Assembly: GCA_029975165.1 (NCBI GenBank)
Contig: JARKPR010000019.1
Coordinates: forward strand, 1 to 60,887
Source: Selenomonadales bacterium
GTDB taxonomy: Bacteria; Bacillota; Negativicutes; Sporomusales; UBA7701
DNA: 60,887 nt
Reading direction: 5' to 3'
The notes below the pieces were generated by a model. It was given only the letters and a program-made list of their open reading frames with translations, was not told where the DNA came from and ran no database searches. The position numbers and the translations under genes are program-made. Positions 43,388 to 53,100 of this stretch are shown piece by piece (position 1 is the first letter of the stretch; each line of letters begins with the position of its first letter).

Positions 43388-44332
43388 ATGTCAAAAATCG
43401 CCTTCGTCTTTCCCGGCCAGGGCTCGCAGGCCGTCGGCATGGGCAAGGACCTCCACGGCCTCTACGCCACAGTCCGCGCCACCTTCGCGGAAGCCGACGC
43501 CGCCCTAGGCTTCTCCCTCAGCGGCCTCTGCTTCGAAGGCCCTGAAGAAGAATTGCGCAAAACCATGAACACCCAGCCCGCCATACTCACCGTCAGCGTC
43601 GCCTGCCAGCGCGTCCTCGCCGAAAAAGGCCTCGTCCCGGCCATCGTCGCCGGTCACAGCCTCGGCGAATACTCCGCTCTTGTCGCCGCCGGCGCCCTCG
43701 CCTTCGCCGACGCCGTCCGCCTCGTCCGCAAGCGCGGCCAACTCATGCAGGAAGCCGTGCCGCTCGGCGAAGGCAGCATGTCCGCCGTCCTCGGCCTCGA
43801 GCGCGACCAAATCGTCGCCATCTGCCGCCAGACCGAAGCGGCCGTCGGCCCCGTCCAGGCCGTCAACTTCAACTGCCCCGGCCAAGTCGTCATCGCCGGC
43901 GCCACCGCCGCCGTCGACGCCGCCGGCGAAGCCCTCAAACAGGCCGGCGCCAAACGGGTCGTACCCCTGCCGGTCAGCGCCCCCTTTCACAGCACCCTCC
44001 TAAAACCGGCCGCCGAAAAACTCGCCGGCGAACTCGACAAAATCACCGTCGCCGACGCCGCCATCCCCGTCGTCGCCAACGTCGACGGCCGCGCCATCAC
44101 CAACAGCGCCGACATCAAAGCCTCCCTCGTCCGCCAGGCCGCCAGCCCCGTCCTCTGGGAAGACTGCGTCGCCGCCATCGTGGCCTTCGGCGCCGACACC
44201 TTCGTCGAAGTCGGGCCAGGCAAAGTCCTCACCGGCTTCACGAAGAAAATCGCCAAGGACGCCGTCACCCTCAACGTCGAAGATGACGCATCCCTGCAAA
44301 AAACCCTTGATTATTTCAAGGAGGTTCGCTAA
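43388..44332 (+). CDS. fabD: Malonyl-CoA:ACP transacylase
   Basis: A 314-residue enzyme with VFPGQGSQAVGMG at the start, the nucleophile Ser in GHSLGEYSAL, and the catalytic His in APFHSTLLKPA. It loads malonyl groups onto the ACP encoded at 45115. AAGGGGGATG is the ribosome-binding region. One base separates its stop and the fabG ATG. Confidence 0.96.
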   Translation: MSKIAFVFPGQGSQAVGMGKDLHGLYATVRATFAEADAALGFSLSGLCFEGPEEELRKTMNTQPAILTVSVACQRVLAEKGLVPAIVAGHSLGEYSALVAAGALAFADAVRLVRKRGQLMQEAVPLGEGSMSAVLGLERDQIVAICRQTEAAVGPVQAVNFNCPGQVVIAGATAAVDAAGEALKQAGAKRVVPLPVSAPFHSTLLKPAAEKLAGELDKITVADAAIPVVANVDGRAITNSADIKASLVRQAASPVLWEDCVAAIVAFGADTFVEVGPGKVLTGFTKKIAKDAVTLNVEDDASLQKTLDYFKEVR

Positions 44333-44333
44333 A

Positions 44334-45077
44334 ATGCTTTTAGATGGCAAAGTGGCAATAATAACCGGCGCTTCCAGGGGAATTGGACGGGCCGCGGCCT
44401 TGCGCCTGGCCAGGGAAGGCGCCAAGATCGTCATTAACTACGCCGGCAACCACGCGGCCGCCGAAAAAACCCTCGCCGACATCAAAGCCGCCGGCGGCGA
44501 AGCCGTCCTTTTCCAGGGCGACGTCGCCAGCGCCCAGGCGGCCGGCGAACTCGTCAAAGCCGCCCAGGCAGCCTTCGGGCGGATCGACATCCTCGTCAAC
44601 AACGCCGGCATCACCAGGGACAACATCCTCGCCCTCATGAAAGAAGAAGACTGGGACGCCGTCATCGCCACCAACCTCAAAGGCATATTCAACTGCACGA
44701 AAGCCGCCGCCAAAGTCATGATCAAACAGCGCGCCGGCAAAATCATCAACATGACCTCGGTCGTCGGCATCATGGGCAACGCCGGCCAGGCCAACTACGC
44801 CGCCGCCAAGGCGGGCGTCATCGGCTTCACCAAATCCGTCGCCAGGGAACTCGCCGGCCGCAGCATCACCGTCAACGCCATCGCCCCCGGCTACATAACC
44901 ACCGACATGTCGGCCGCCATACCCGAACAAGCCAAGGCCGACCTCGCCCAAAAGATCCCCCTAAGCCGCCTGGGTACGCCGGAAGACGTAGCGGAAGCCG
45001 TGTTATTTTTGGCCTCCGATGCGGCAAACTATATTACCGGCCAAACAATAAATGTCGATGGCGGCATGGTAATGTAA
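44334..45077 (+). CDS. fabG: 3-oxoacyl-ACP reductase
   Basis: A 247-residue short-chain dehydrogenase. NADPH loop TGASRGIGRAAAL, NNAGITRDN, the catalytic Ser in NMTSVVG and Tyr-x3-Lys in YAAAKAG, plus C-terminal ITGQTINVDGGMVM. ATG 44334 follows CAAGGAGG within the fabD end. It performs the first reduction of each elongation cycle. Confidence 0.96.
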   Translation: MLLDGKVAIITGASRGIGRAAALRLAREGAKIVINYAGNHAAAEKTLADIKAAGGEAVLFQGDVASAQAAGELVKAAQAAFGRIDILVNNAGITRDNILALMKEEDWDAVIATNLKGIFNCTKAAAKVMIKQRAGKIINMTSVVGIMGNAGQANYAAAKAGVIGFTKSVARELAGRSITVNAIAPGYITTDMSAAIPEQAKADLAQKIPLSRLGTPEDVAEAVLFLASDAANYITGQTINVDGGMVM

Positions 45078-45114
45078 TTGACTGCCCAGGACGTTCCGGA
45101 AGGAGGTGAACATA

Positions 45115-45351
45115 ATGACGACTTTTGACAAAGTCAAAGAAATCGTTGTCGAACAACTCGGCGTTGACGAAGCCGACGTTACTCTGGACTCCACCTTTAT
45201 TGATGACCTGGGGGCCGACTCGCTTGACATCGTCGAGCTGATCATGGCCTTTGAAGAGGAATTCAATATCGAAATCCCCGACGAAGCTGCCGAAAAGATC
45301 AAGACCGTTAGAGATGCTGTGGAGTACATAGACAAAGAAAAGCAAGGTTAA
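45115..45351 (+). CDS. acpP: Acyl carrier protein
   Basis: A 78-residue acidic protein with the phosphopantetheine Ser in [12 protein letters not shown] and the usual helices. ATG 45115 follows GGAAGGAGGTGA; the in-frame GTG at 45106 lies within that site and is rejected. It is the carrier for all fab enzymes around it. A hairpin between it and the next gene may lower downstream transcription, fitting the high demand for ACP. Confidence 0.97.
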   Translation: MTTFDKVKEIVVEQLGVDEADVTLDSTFIDDLGADSLDIVELIMAFEEEFNIEIPDEAAEKIKTVRDAVEYIDKEKQG

Positions 45352-45368
45352 AAAAATTACCTGAAAAG

Positions 45369-45407
45369 AAGAAAGTCCCGTGGAAGTTGTTTTCGCGGGA
45401 CTTTCTT
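45369..45407 (+). terminator. Hairpin after acpP, possible partial terminator
   Basis: AAGAAAGTCCCG pairs with CGGGACTTTCTT, a 12-bp stem with a 15-base loop. No further T-run follows, so it may attenuate transcription or stabilise acpP mRNA. Confidence 0.6.
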
Positions 45408-45443
45408 AAGGGTAATTGTCCGGCGAATGGAGGTAGTTGTTTC

Positions 45444-46397
45444 TTGAAACTTCCTGAACTGAGGATAGGTCACCTGGTGGCGCGCGTGCCCATCATCCAG
45501 GGCGGCATGGCCATCAGGATATCGACCGCTCGGTTGGCGGCCGCCGTTGGCGAAGCGGGCGGCATCGGCCTCATCGCAGCCTCCGGCATGACTCTGGACG
45601 AGCTGCGCCACGAGATCCGGCTTGCCAGGTCCCTGACCAAAAACGGCCTCATCGGCATCAACGCCATGGTCGCCGCGCGGGTCTTCCCCGACCTCATCCG
45701 CACCGCCATCGACGAAGGCATCGACATAGTCGTCGCCGGCGCCGGCTTCTCCCGCGACATGTTCGGCATCGGCAAGGAAACAGGCACCCCCATCGTACCC
45801 ATCGTCTCCAGCGCCAAACTGGCGAAAATCTCCGAAGGGCTCGGCGCCGCCGCCGTCATCGTCGAAGGCAAGGAAGCCGGCGGCCACCTCGGCACCGACC
45901 GGTCCATGAAAGTCATCGTCCCCGAAGTCCGGGAAGCCGTCAAAATCCCCGTCATCGCCGCCGGCGGCGTCATCACCGGCCGCGACATCGTCGAAGCCTT
46001 AAAGCTGGGCGCCAACGGCGTGCAAATGGGCACCCGCTTCATGACCAGCGAAGAATCCAACGCCGCCCCGGCCCTCAAAGAATACTACCTCAAAGCCCAA
46101 CCGGAAGACGTAGTCATCATCAAGAGCCCTGTCGGGCTGCCCGGCCGGGCGGTCAAAAATCCCTTTGCCGAGAAAATCCTTGAAGGTACCGCCGACACCC
46201 CCGATTCCTGCGACGCCTGTCTCAAACACTGCGCGCAGAACTTCTGCATCATCAAAGCCCTCATCCGGGCGCAGCAGGGGGACGTGGAAACCGGCCTGGT
46301 TTTTACCGGAGAATACCTTCATAAGATAGATCAAATACTTCCTGTCAAAGAAATCTTCGCGCGGCTCTTAGAAGAAGTCGACGCCATCAACGAATAA
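45444..46397 (+). CDS. FabK/nitronate monooxygenase paralogue with Cys-rich C-terminus
   Basis: A 317-residue TIM-barrel flavoprotein sharing VPIIQGGMAIRIS, GGIGLIAASGM, GKEAGGHLG and AAGGVITGRDIVEAL with FabK at 42407. It differs by a C-terminal CDACLKHCAQNFC (about residues 270-282), a four-cysteine cluster not seen in FabK that might hold an iron-sulfur cluster or zinc. It could be a second enoyl reductase or a nitronate monooxygenase. TTG 45444 follows GGAGG at 10 bases. fabF follows after 18 bases, so it belongs to the fab operon. Confidence 0.85.
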   Translation: MKLPELRIGHLVARVPIIQGGMAIRISTARLAAAVGEAGGIGLIAASGMTLDELRHEIRLARSLTKNGLIGINAMVAARVFPDLIRTAIDEGIDIVVAGAGFSRDMFGIGKETGTPIVPIVSSAKLAKISEGLGAAAVIVEGKEAGGHLGTDRSMKVIVPEVREAVKIPVIAAGGVITGRDIVEALKLGANGVQMGTRFMTSEESNAAPALKEYYLKAQPEDVVIIKSPVGLPGRAVKNPFAEKILEGTADTPDSCDACLKHCAQNFCIIKALIRAQQGDVETGLVFTGEYLHKIDQILPVKEIFARLLEEVDAINE

Positions 46398-46415
46398 CAA
46401 CGCGAGGTGAAACAC

Positions 46416-47657
46416 GTGAAAAAAAGGGTCGTAATCACCGGCATGGGGGCGATAACGCCGCTCGGCAACACCGTCGCCGACTACTGGAACGCCCTTGTGG
46501 CAGGCAAATCAGGCATCACGCGGGTGACCGCCTTTGACGCCAGCGACTACGCCACCCAGATCGTCGGCGAAGTCAAAGGCTTCGAACCCGGCAACTATAT
46601 GGACAAAAAAGAAGCGCGGCGCATGGACCGCTTCACCCAATTCGCCGTCGCCTGCACCCGTATGGCCCTTGACGACGCGAAACTCGACCTCGGCAGCATC
46701 GACCGCGACCGGGCCGGCACCATAATCGGCACCGGCATCGGCGGCATGGAAACCCTCCACGACCAATACAAGGTCCTGTTCGAAAAAGGCCCCAACCGCA
46801 TCAGCCCCTTCTTCGTCCCCATGATGATCGCCAACATGGCCTCCGGCCTCACCTCCATCACCTTCGGCCTCCAAGGCCCCTGCCTCACCGTCGTCACCGC
46901 CTGCGCCACCGGCACAAACTCCATCGGCGAAGCCCTTAGGATCATCCAGCACGGCGACGCCGACATCATGGTCTGCGGCGGCACCGAAGCCACCATCTCG
47001 CCCGCCGCCCTCGCCGGCTTCTGCTCCATGAAAGCCATGTCCACCCGCAACGGCGACCCGGAAAAAGCCTCCCGGCCCTTCGAAGCCGGCCGCGACGGCT
47101 TCGTCATGGGCGAAGGCTGCGGCGTCGTAATCCTCGAAGAACTAGAGCACGCCAAAGCCAGGGGCGCCAAAATTTACGCCGAACTGGGCGGCTACGGCAC
47201 CAACGCCGACGCCTACCACATCACCGCCCCGGCCCCCGAAGGCACCCAACAGGCCAAAGTCATGGCCCTGGCCATCAAAGACGCCGGCCTCACCCCGGCC
47301 GACGTCGACTACATCAACGCCCACGGCACCTCGACCCCCCTCACCGCCAAAAACGAATCCCTCGCCATAAAAACCCTCTTCGGCGACCACGCCAAAAAAC
47401 TCGCCATCAGCTCCACCAAATCCATGACCGGCCACCTCCTCGGCGCCGCCGGCGGCATAGAATGCATCGCCTGCGCCCTCACCGTCGCCAGCGACACCAT
47501 CCATCCCACCATCAACTACGAAACCCCCGACCCCGAACTCGACCTCGACTACGTCCCCAACAAAGCCCGCCAACAGGTCGTCAACGTCGCCATCTCCAAC
47601 TCCTTCGGCTTCGGCGGCCACAACGCCACCATCCTCGTCAAAAAATACCGCGACTGA
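46416..47657 (+). CDS. fabF: Beta-ketoacyl-ACP synthase II
   Basis: A 413-residue elongating condensing enzyme. RVVITGMGAITPLGN starts it. The catalytic Cys is in TACATGTNSIG, the His residues in NAHGTSTPLTAKNE and STKSMTGHLLGAAGG, and SFGFGGHNATI is near the end. I choose GTG 46416; the in-frame GTG at 46407 is inside the GAGGTG ribosome-binding site. rnc starts four bases after its stop. Confidence 0.96.
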   Translation: MKKRVVITGMGAITPLGNTVADYWNALVAGKSGITRVTAFDASDYATQIVGEVKGFEPGNYMDKKEARRMDRFTQFAVACTRMALDDAKLDLGSIDRDRAGTIIGTGIGGMETLHDQYKVLFEKGPNRISPFFVPMMIANMASGLTSITFGLQGPCLTVVTACATGTNSIGEALRIIQHGDADIMVCGGTEATISPAALAGFCSMKAMSTRNGDPEKASRPFEAGRDGFVMGEGCGVVILEELEHAKARGAKIYAELGGYGTNADAYHITAPAPEGTQQAKVMALAIKDAGLTPADVDYINAHGTSTPLTAKNESLAIKTLFGDHAKKLAISSTKSMTGHLLGAAGGIECIACALTVASDTIHPTINYETPDPELDLDYVPNKARQQVVNVAISNSFGFGGHNATILVKKYRD

Positions 47658-47661
47658 CGCC

Positions 47662-48372
47662 ATGGCACCGCGACGGGACGCCGGCCAACCGGACGACCTT
47701 GGCCGACGGCTCGGGCTGACCTTTACCGACCCCGGCCTGCTGCGGCAGGCCCTCATCCACACCTCCTACGCCAACGAACGCAGCCACGGCCGCCTGCTGC
47801 ACAACCAGCGCCTCGAATTCCTCGGCGACGCCGTCCTCGACCTCGTCATCAGCGAATACCTCTACCGCAACTTCGCCGCCCTGCCGGAAGGCGAACTCAC
47901 CAAAGCGCGGGCCGCCGTCGTCTGCGAACCCGCACTGGCCAGACGGGCCAAAGAACTCGGCCTTGGCCGCCACCTCCTCCTCGGTCGGGGCGAAGCCGCC
48001 TCGGGAGGGCGGGAGAGGGACTCCATCCTCGCCGACGCCTTTGAAGCCGTCATCGGCGCCGTCTACCTCGACAGCGGCTACGCCGCCGCCAGCGCCTGCG
48101 TCCTCCGTCTCCTGGCCGCCGACCTCGACGCCCTCGCCGACGGCGAATACGGCAAAGACTACAAAACCCTCCTCCAGGAAATCGCCCAACAAGGCGGCGA
48201 TGCCAGGATAGGCTACGAAGTCACCGGCGAAAGCGGCCCCGACCACAGCAAAACCTTCACCGTCGCCGTCAGCATCAGCGACGTCCGCCTCGGGACAGGC
48301 AGCGGCCGCAGCAAAAAAGCGGCCGAACAGGACGCCGCCCGCCGGGCGCTCGAAACACTCACCAACGGCTGA
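47662..48372 (+). CDS. rnc: Ribonuclease III
   Basis: A 236-residue enzyme. The signature is NQRLEFLGDAVLDLVISEYL with the catalytic Glu and Asp, and a second acidic site is in DAFEAVIGAVYLDSG. The C-terminal double-stranded RNA-binding domain runs from about residue 165 (DYKTLLQEIAQQ) to KKAAEQDAARRALE. It processes rRNA and cuts structured RNAs. Placement after fabF and before smc/ftsY is the classic Firmicute order. The structured R1-R8 transcripts would be potential substrates. Confidence 0.96.
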   Translation: MAPRRDAGQPDDLGRRLGLTFTDPGLLRQALIHTSYANERSHGRLLHNQRLEFLGDAVLDLVISEYLYRNFAALPEGELTKARAAVVCEPALARRAKELGLGRHLLLGRGEAASGGRERDSILADAFEAVIGAVYLDSGYAAASACVLRLLAADLDALADGEYGKDYKTLLQEIAQQGGDARIGYEVTGESGPDHSKTFTVAVSISDVRLGTGSGRSKKAAEQDAARRALETLTNG

Positions 48373-48386
48373 CCGGCACACGCCAA

Positions 48387-48432
48387 GGATGTTTTAAAAA
48401 GCTCCCCGCGGACTTTTTAAAACATCCTTTTT
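48387..48432 (+). terminator. Terminator after rnc
   Basis: A 15-bp perfect stem (48387-48401 with 48413-48427), followed by TTTTT. Confidence 0.92.
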
Positions 48433-48462
48433 GGTCGGCCGGAAATACCAGGAAGTGACGCC

Positions 48463-49509
48463 ATGAAACACCGCATCATCCCCATCTTCATCCCCCATCA
48501 CGGCTGCCCCCACCAATGCGTCTTCTGCGACCAGCGCGCCATCACCGGCACCGCCCGCCCGCCCGGCGGGGCGGAAGTGGCCGCCCTCATCCGCGAACGC
48601 CTAGCCGCCCCGCGCCGCGAAGGGGCGTGGGAAGTCGCCTACTACGGCGGCTCCTTCACCTGCCTGCCTCCCGAGCGGCAGCGCGAGCTTCTCGCCCCCG
48701 CCGCCGCCGCCCTGGGACGCGGCGACATCGCCGCCATCCGCGTATCCACCCGGCCTGACGCCGTCGACCCCGCCACCGTCGCCCGCCTCGCCGCCTGCGG
48801 CGTAGCAACCGTCGAACTCGGCGCCCAGTCCCTCGACGACCGCGTCCTCGCCGCCGCCGCCCGCGGCCACACCGCCGCCGCTACCTGCGCCGCCGTCGCC
48901 GCCCTCAGGGCCGGCGGCCTCAAATGCGGCCTCCAGCTCATGCCCGGCCTGCCCGGCGAAGACTGGCCGAGCCTCATCGCCACAACCCGGAAAACCCTCG
49001 CCCTTGCGCCCGACTTCGTCCGCATCTACCCCGCCGTCGTCCTCGCCGGCACCGAACTCGCCGCGCTGACCGCCGCCGGGCGCTACCGGCCCCTTGCGCT
49101 GGACGCCGCCGTCGCCCGCGCCGCCTACCTTAAAACCGCCTGCGAACAGCGCGCCATCCCCGTCATCAGAGTCGGCCTCCAGGCCAGCGAAGAACTCGGC
49201 GGCGCCGTCGTCGCCGGGCCGTACCATCCCGCCTTCGGCGCCCTCGTCGAAGCCTACCTATTCCGCGTAATGATCGGCGGCCTCCTCGAACGGCTCGGCC
49301 CCACCCCGGACGGCGTCCTCCTCCGCCACCATCCGCGCGACGCCTCGGCCGTCCGCGGCCTGAAAAACGCCAACCTCCTCGCCTGGCGTCAAAACCACCG
49401 CCTCGGTCCCTGCCGCCTCAGCGCCGACTGGCCCCGGCGCCGCGAAGTGGCCCTCATCGACCACGATATGACATATATCGTAAATAATGCTATGCTATTT
49501 GGCACTTAG
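48463..49509 (+). CDS. Radical-SAM protein, Elp3-like without acetyltransferase domain
   Basis: A 348-residue protein. IFIPHHGCPHQCVFCDQ has the CxxxCxxC cluster motif near residue 15, then AYYGGSFTCLP, VSTRPDAV, VELGAQSLDD and GLQLMPGLPGEDW, all typical of Elp3/oxygen-independent coproporphyrinogen-type radical-SAM enzymes. The C-terminal histone acetyltransferase domain of Elp3 is absent. In Clostridia this gene often lies between rnc and smc. The substrate, possibly tRNA, is unknown. The ATG follows GGAAGTGACGCC, a weak ribosome-binding site. Confidence 0.85.
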   Translation: MKHRIIPIFIPHHGCPHQCVFCDQRAITGTARPPGGAEVAALIRERLAAPRREGAWEVAYYGGSFTCLPPERQRELLAPAAAALGRGDIAAIRVSTRPDAVDPATVARLAACGVATVELGAQSLDDRVLAAAARGHTAAATCAAVAALRAGGLKCGLQLMPGLPGEDWPSLIATTRKTLALAPDFVRIYPAVVLAGTELAALTAAGRYRPLALDAAVARAAYLKTACEQRAIPVIRVGLQASEELGGAVVAGPYHPAFGALVEAYLFRVMIGGLLERLGPTPDGVLLRHHPRDASAVRGLKNANLLAWRQNHRLGPCRLSADWPRRREVALIDHDMTYIVNNAMLFGT

Positions 49510-49520
49510 AAAATACCAAA

Positions 49521-49548
49521 GAAGGAATTTTTAGGAAACATGGCGAAT
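49521..49548 (+). promoter_or_regulatory. Sigma-H-type promoter for spoVS
   Basis: GAAGGAATT (49521-49529) matches the sigma-H -35 RnAGGAwww exactly. After 12 bases GGCGAAT (49542-49548) matches RnnGAAT. spoVS is sigma-H dependent in Bacillus, so context supports it. Confidence 0.75.
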
Positions 49549-49592
49549 AAGTATCAGCAAACGGAGCTCTAACCGCTAGAGGAGGTCATGGA

Positions 49593-49853
49593 ATGGAGGT
49601 ACTCAAAGTATCCGCACAGTCTAACCCCAAATCCGTAGCAGGCGCCCTGGCAGCCGTACTGAGGGAAAAAGGCTCGGCCGAAGTACAGGCAGTGGGGGCG
49701 GGGGCTGTCAACCAGGCAATCAAGGCGGTTGCCATAGCCCGCGGTTTCGTCGCGCCCAACGGGATCGATCTTATCTGCATTCCCGCATTTGCCGAAATCA
49801 CCATTGACGGTGAAGAGCGCACGGCCATCCGGTTCATCGTCGAACCGCGTTAA
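49593..49853 (+). CDS. spoVS: Stage V sporulation protein S
   Basis: An 86-residue Alba-like protein with LKVSAQSNPKSVAGALAAVL and NGIDLICIPAFAEITI, the conserved SpoVS blocks. It affects septum formation and coat assembly. AGAGGAGG precedes ATG 49593. A sigma-H-type promoter is 45 bases upstream, and a strong terminator follows, so it is monocistronic. Confidence 0.96.
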   Translation: MEVLKVSAQSNPKSVAGALAAVLREKGSAEVQAVGAGAVNQAIKAVAIARGFVAPNGIDLICIPAFAEITIDGEERTAIRFIVEPR

Positions 49854-49881
49854 GCGTCCGGGGCCTTGGAGAAGGAGGGAG

Positions 49882-49912
49882 GGGGCACCCCAAGGTGCCC
49901 CTCTTTTTTTAT
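49882..49912 (+). terminator. Terminator after spoVS
   Basis: GGGGCACC pairs with GGTGCCCC around CCAA, followed by TCTTTTTTT. Confidence 0.93.
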
Positions 49913-49915
49913 TAC

Positions 49916-49985
49916 GGCCGTCGATAAGCGCCCATCTGCCGCGTTGCTCCCCAGAGCGCCTTGCATCCGGCGCTTCTCAACAGCC
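49916..49985 (+). repeat. Dispersed structured element, copy R6 (short class)
   Basis: Outer arms GGCCGT/ACAGCC (one mismatch). The second stem AAGCGCC/GGCGCTT is a perfect variant not seen in other copies. The core CATCTGC...GCGTTGCTC...GCGCCTTGCATC is kept. Confidence 0.85.
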
Positions 49986-50079
49986 TAAGCCGATACATAG
50001 ATAGTTGGCAAAGCAGTACAAGGGTTTTCCTGAAATGTGTCGTATATACTATATGACGTGGAAAAATCTTCAGATTACT

Positions 50080-50094
50080 ACTACATATTGTAGT
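50080..50094. promoter_or_regulatory. Short perfect palindrome before smc
   Basis: ACTACA (50080-50085) and TGTAGT (50089-50094) are separated by TAT and touch the smc ribosome-binding site. It may be an operator or a leader hairpin. Confidence 0.35.
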
Positions 50095-50109
50095 GAGGGT
50101 GGGTTGGGC

Positions 50110-53100
50110 TTGCTGCTCCGCAGACTCGAAGCCTACGGCTTCAAATCGTTCGCCGAAAAAACCGAAATGGAATTCAAATCAGGCATCACCGCCATCGTCG
50201 GCCCCAACGGCAGCGGCAAGAGCAACATCTCCGACGCCGTCCGCTGGGTGCTCGGCGAACAGAACATCCGCAACCTCCGCGGCAACAAAATGGAAGACGT
50301 CATCTTCTCCGGCAGCGCCAAGCGCCGGCCGCTCGGCGTCGCCGAAGTCTCGCTCGTCTTCGACAACGCCGACGGCCTCCTGCCCCTCGACTTCAGCGAA
50401 GTCACCATCACCCGTCGCGTCTTCCGCTCCGGCGACGGCGAATACTTCATCAACAAAGCCCCCTGCCGCCTCAAAGACATCCACGACCTCCTCCTCGACG
50501 CCGGCCTCAGTCGCGAATCCATGACCGTCATCAGCCAGAACAAAATCGACGAAATCCTCAACAGCAAGCCCGACGAACGGCGAGCGCTGTTCGAGGAAGC
50601 CGCCGGCATCGTCAAATACAAAAACCGCAAAAAAGAAGCCCTGCGCAAGCTCGAAGACACCGACCAGAACCTTACCCGCGTCCTCGACATCACCGCCGAA
50701 ATCGAAACCCAGCTCGGGCCGCTCGCCGAAAGCGCCGCACGCACCGCCAAATACAATGAGCTCTTCGCCGAGCAGACCGCCTGCCAGGTCACCCTCCTCC
50801 TCCATCGCCTCACCCATGCCGAAAAAAACCTCGAATCCGTAACCCTCGAACAGGCCGCCCTCGCCGACGAAGACCTCACCGTCAGCACCAGGCTGGCCGT
50901 CGCCGAAACCGACAAAGAACGCTTCGTCGACCACCTCGCCGAGCTCGACGAAAAAGTGCGCGACGCCGAAACCGCCCTCGCCCAGACCGCCACCGAAATC
51001 GAGCGCCTCGACGGCAAAACCGGCATCCTCGCCGAGCGCCTCGACCAGGAGCGCAAGAACCGCGACCGCGTTGCCCAGGAAATCGCCCGCATCGACCAGG
51101 AAAAAACCGAAAACCGCACCCGCCTCGAAGAATGGCAGGCCAGCCACGCCGCCAAAAAGAGCCAGGCCGAACAATTGCGCGCCTCCCAGGCCGGCCACGA
51201 CGCCGCCCTCGCCCAGGCCGCCGCGGCGATAACCGCCCTCGAAAGCCGCCTCGAAGCCGCCAAAGACGAAACCTTCGCCCACCTCCAGGAACTCGTCACC
51301 CAGAAAAACGCCCTGCGCACCCTCGAACGCGACCAAGAAACCCAGAAAGCCCGCGAAGCCCAGCTCGGCAAAGAACGGGAAAACTTCGCCGGCCAGCACC
51401 GGGAAAGCAGCCAATCTCTCGGCAGCGTCCAGTGGGAAAAACAGGCCCTCGACCAGGACCTCGCCGCCACCGACGCCACCGCCGCCGACCTGGCCGCGCG
51501 CAAACGCGACCTCGACGCCCGCCTTACCCAGCACGCTGCCGCCGAAACCCGCCTCAGCGGCGAACTCGGCCAGCTAGCCTCGCGCATCAAAGTCCTCGGC
51601 GACATGCAGGAAGAATACGAAGGCTTCGGCCGCGGCGCCAAAAGCGTCCTCAAAAGCGACAAACCCTGGCGCCAGGGCATCCACGGCGCCGTCGCCGAAA
51701 TCCTCACCGTCCGCGACGCCCACATCGTCGCCATCGAAACCGCCCTCGGCGGCGCCCTCCAGCACATCATCGTCGCCAGCGACGACATCGCCAAAGCCGC
51801 CGTCGAACACCTCAAACACAACAACCTCGGCCGGGCCACCTTCCTGCCCCTCAACACCATCCGGCCGTCCCGCCCCAGAGACGCCGAAACCGCCGCCGCC
51901 CACTCCCAGGGCGCGCTCGGCTTTGCCGCCGGCCTCGTCGAATGCGAAGCACACTTTAGGCCGGTCATCGACTACCTCCTCGCCCGCACCGTCGTCGCCG
52001 CCGACATCGACGCCGCCCTCAAAATCGCCCGCACCGCCGCCTTTGGCGTCAAAATCGTCACCCTCGACGGCCAGCTCATAAACCCCGGCGGCAGCATCAC
52101 CGGCGGCAGCGTCGGCCGGCGCGAAGCCAGCTTCCTCGGCCGCAGCGGCGAAATCGCCGCCCTGCGCGAACGCCACGCCGCCCGCGAACAAGACCTCGCC
52201 GCCCACCGCCGCCAGACCGCCGAGCTCCAGGCCGACCTCGCCGGCCTCGACGACAAGCTCGCCGCCGCCGGCAGCCGCCGTCGCACCCTCGAAGTCCGCC
52301 AGGCCGAGCTCGCCGTCCACGCCGAAAACACCGGCGCCGAAATCAAGCGCCTCGACCTTGCCCTCGCCACCCTCGAAGCCGAGCTGGCCGCCAGCCGCGG
52401 CGAAGCCGCCGCCATCGCCGGCAAAATCGCCGAAACCGCCGCCGCCATCGCCGACATGGAAGAACGCGACAACGAACACAAGCGCCAGGTCGCCGCCTCG
52501 CAGGACGAACTCCGCAAACTCCAGGCCGGCCGGGAAAGCATCGCCGGCGCCCTCACCGACAGCAAAATAAAACTCTCCGCCCTCGAGCAAGAAGTAAATG
52601 CAATCGCCGTAAACTGCGAACAATATCTCCAGGCCGAAAGCCGCCTCAACCGCCAAATCCTCGCCCTGCGCGCCGACGACGAACGCGTCGCCGAAGAAAT
52701 AGCCCGCGCCGAAGCCGACCTGGTCGCCCTCGCCCAAGCCAAGGAAACGCTCGCCGCCCAAAAAACGGCCAGAGAACAAGACCGCGACACCGTCCTCAAA
52801 GACAAACTCGGCATCCTCGCCAAACAATCCAAACTCGAACGCGAAGCCAAAGACTTGCGCCGGCGCCAGAATAACTGCCAGGCCAGGCTCCACGAGCTCG
52901 ACCTCCTCGCCGCCAAACACGGCTTCGAAGTCGCCAGCTGCACCGACCAGCTCCGCGACCACTACGCCCTCGACCGCGAGCAGGCCCAGGCCCTCTTCCG
53001 GCCAGAAAACCCCGCAATCCTAGGCGCCCGCGCCGACGAACTCGCCGCCGCCATCGACGAACTCGGCCCCGTCAACCCGGCCGCCATCGACGAATACGCC

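Noticed and set aside
50133-51968. 611-codon open frame on the minus strand inside smc
   Set aside because: It is an antisense shadow of smc caused by C-rich third positions. Its translation is Ser/Arg/Ala-rich with no domain, while smc has all family motifs.
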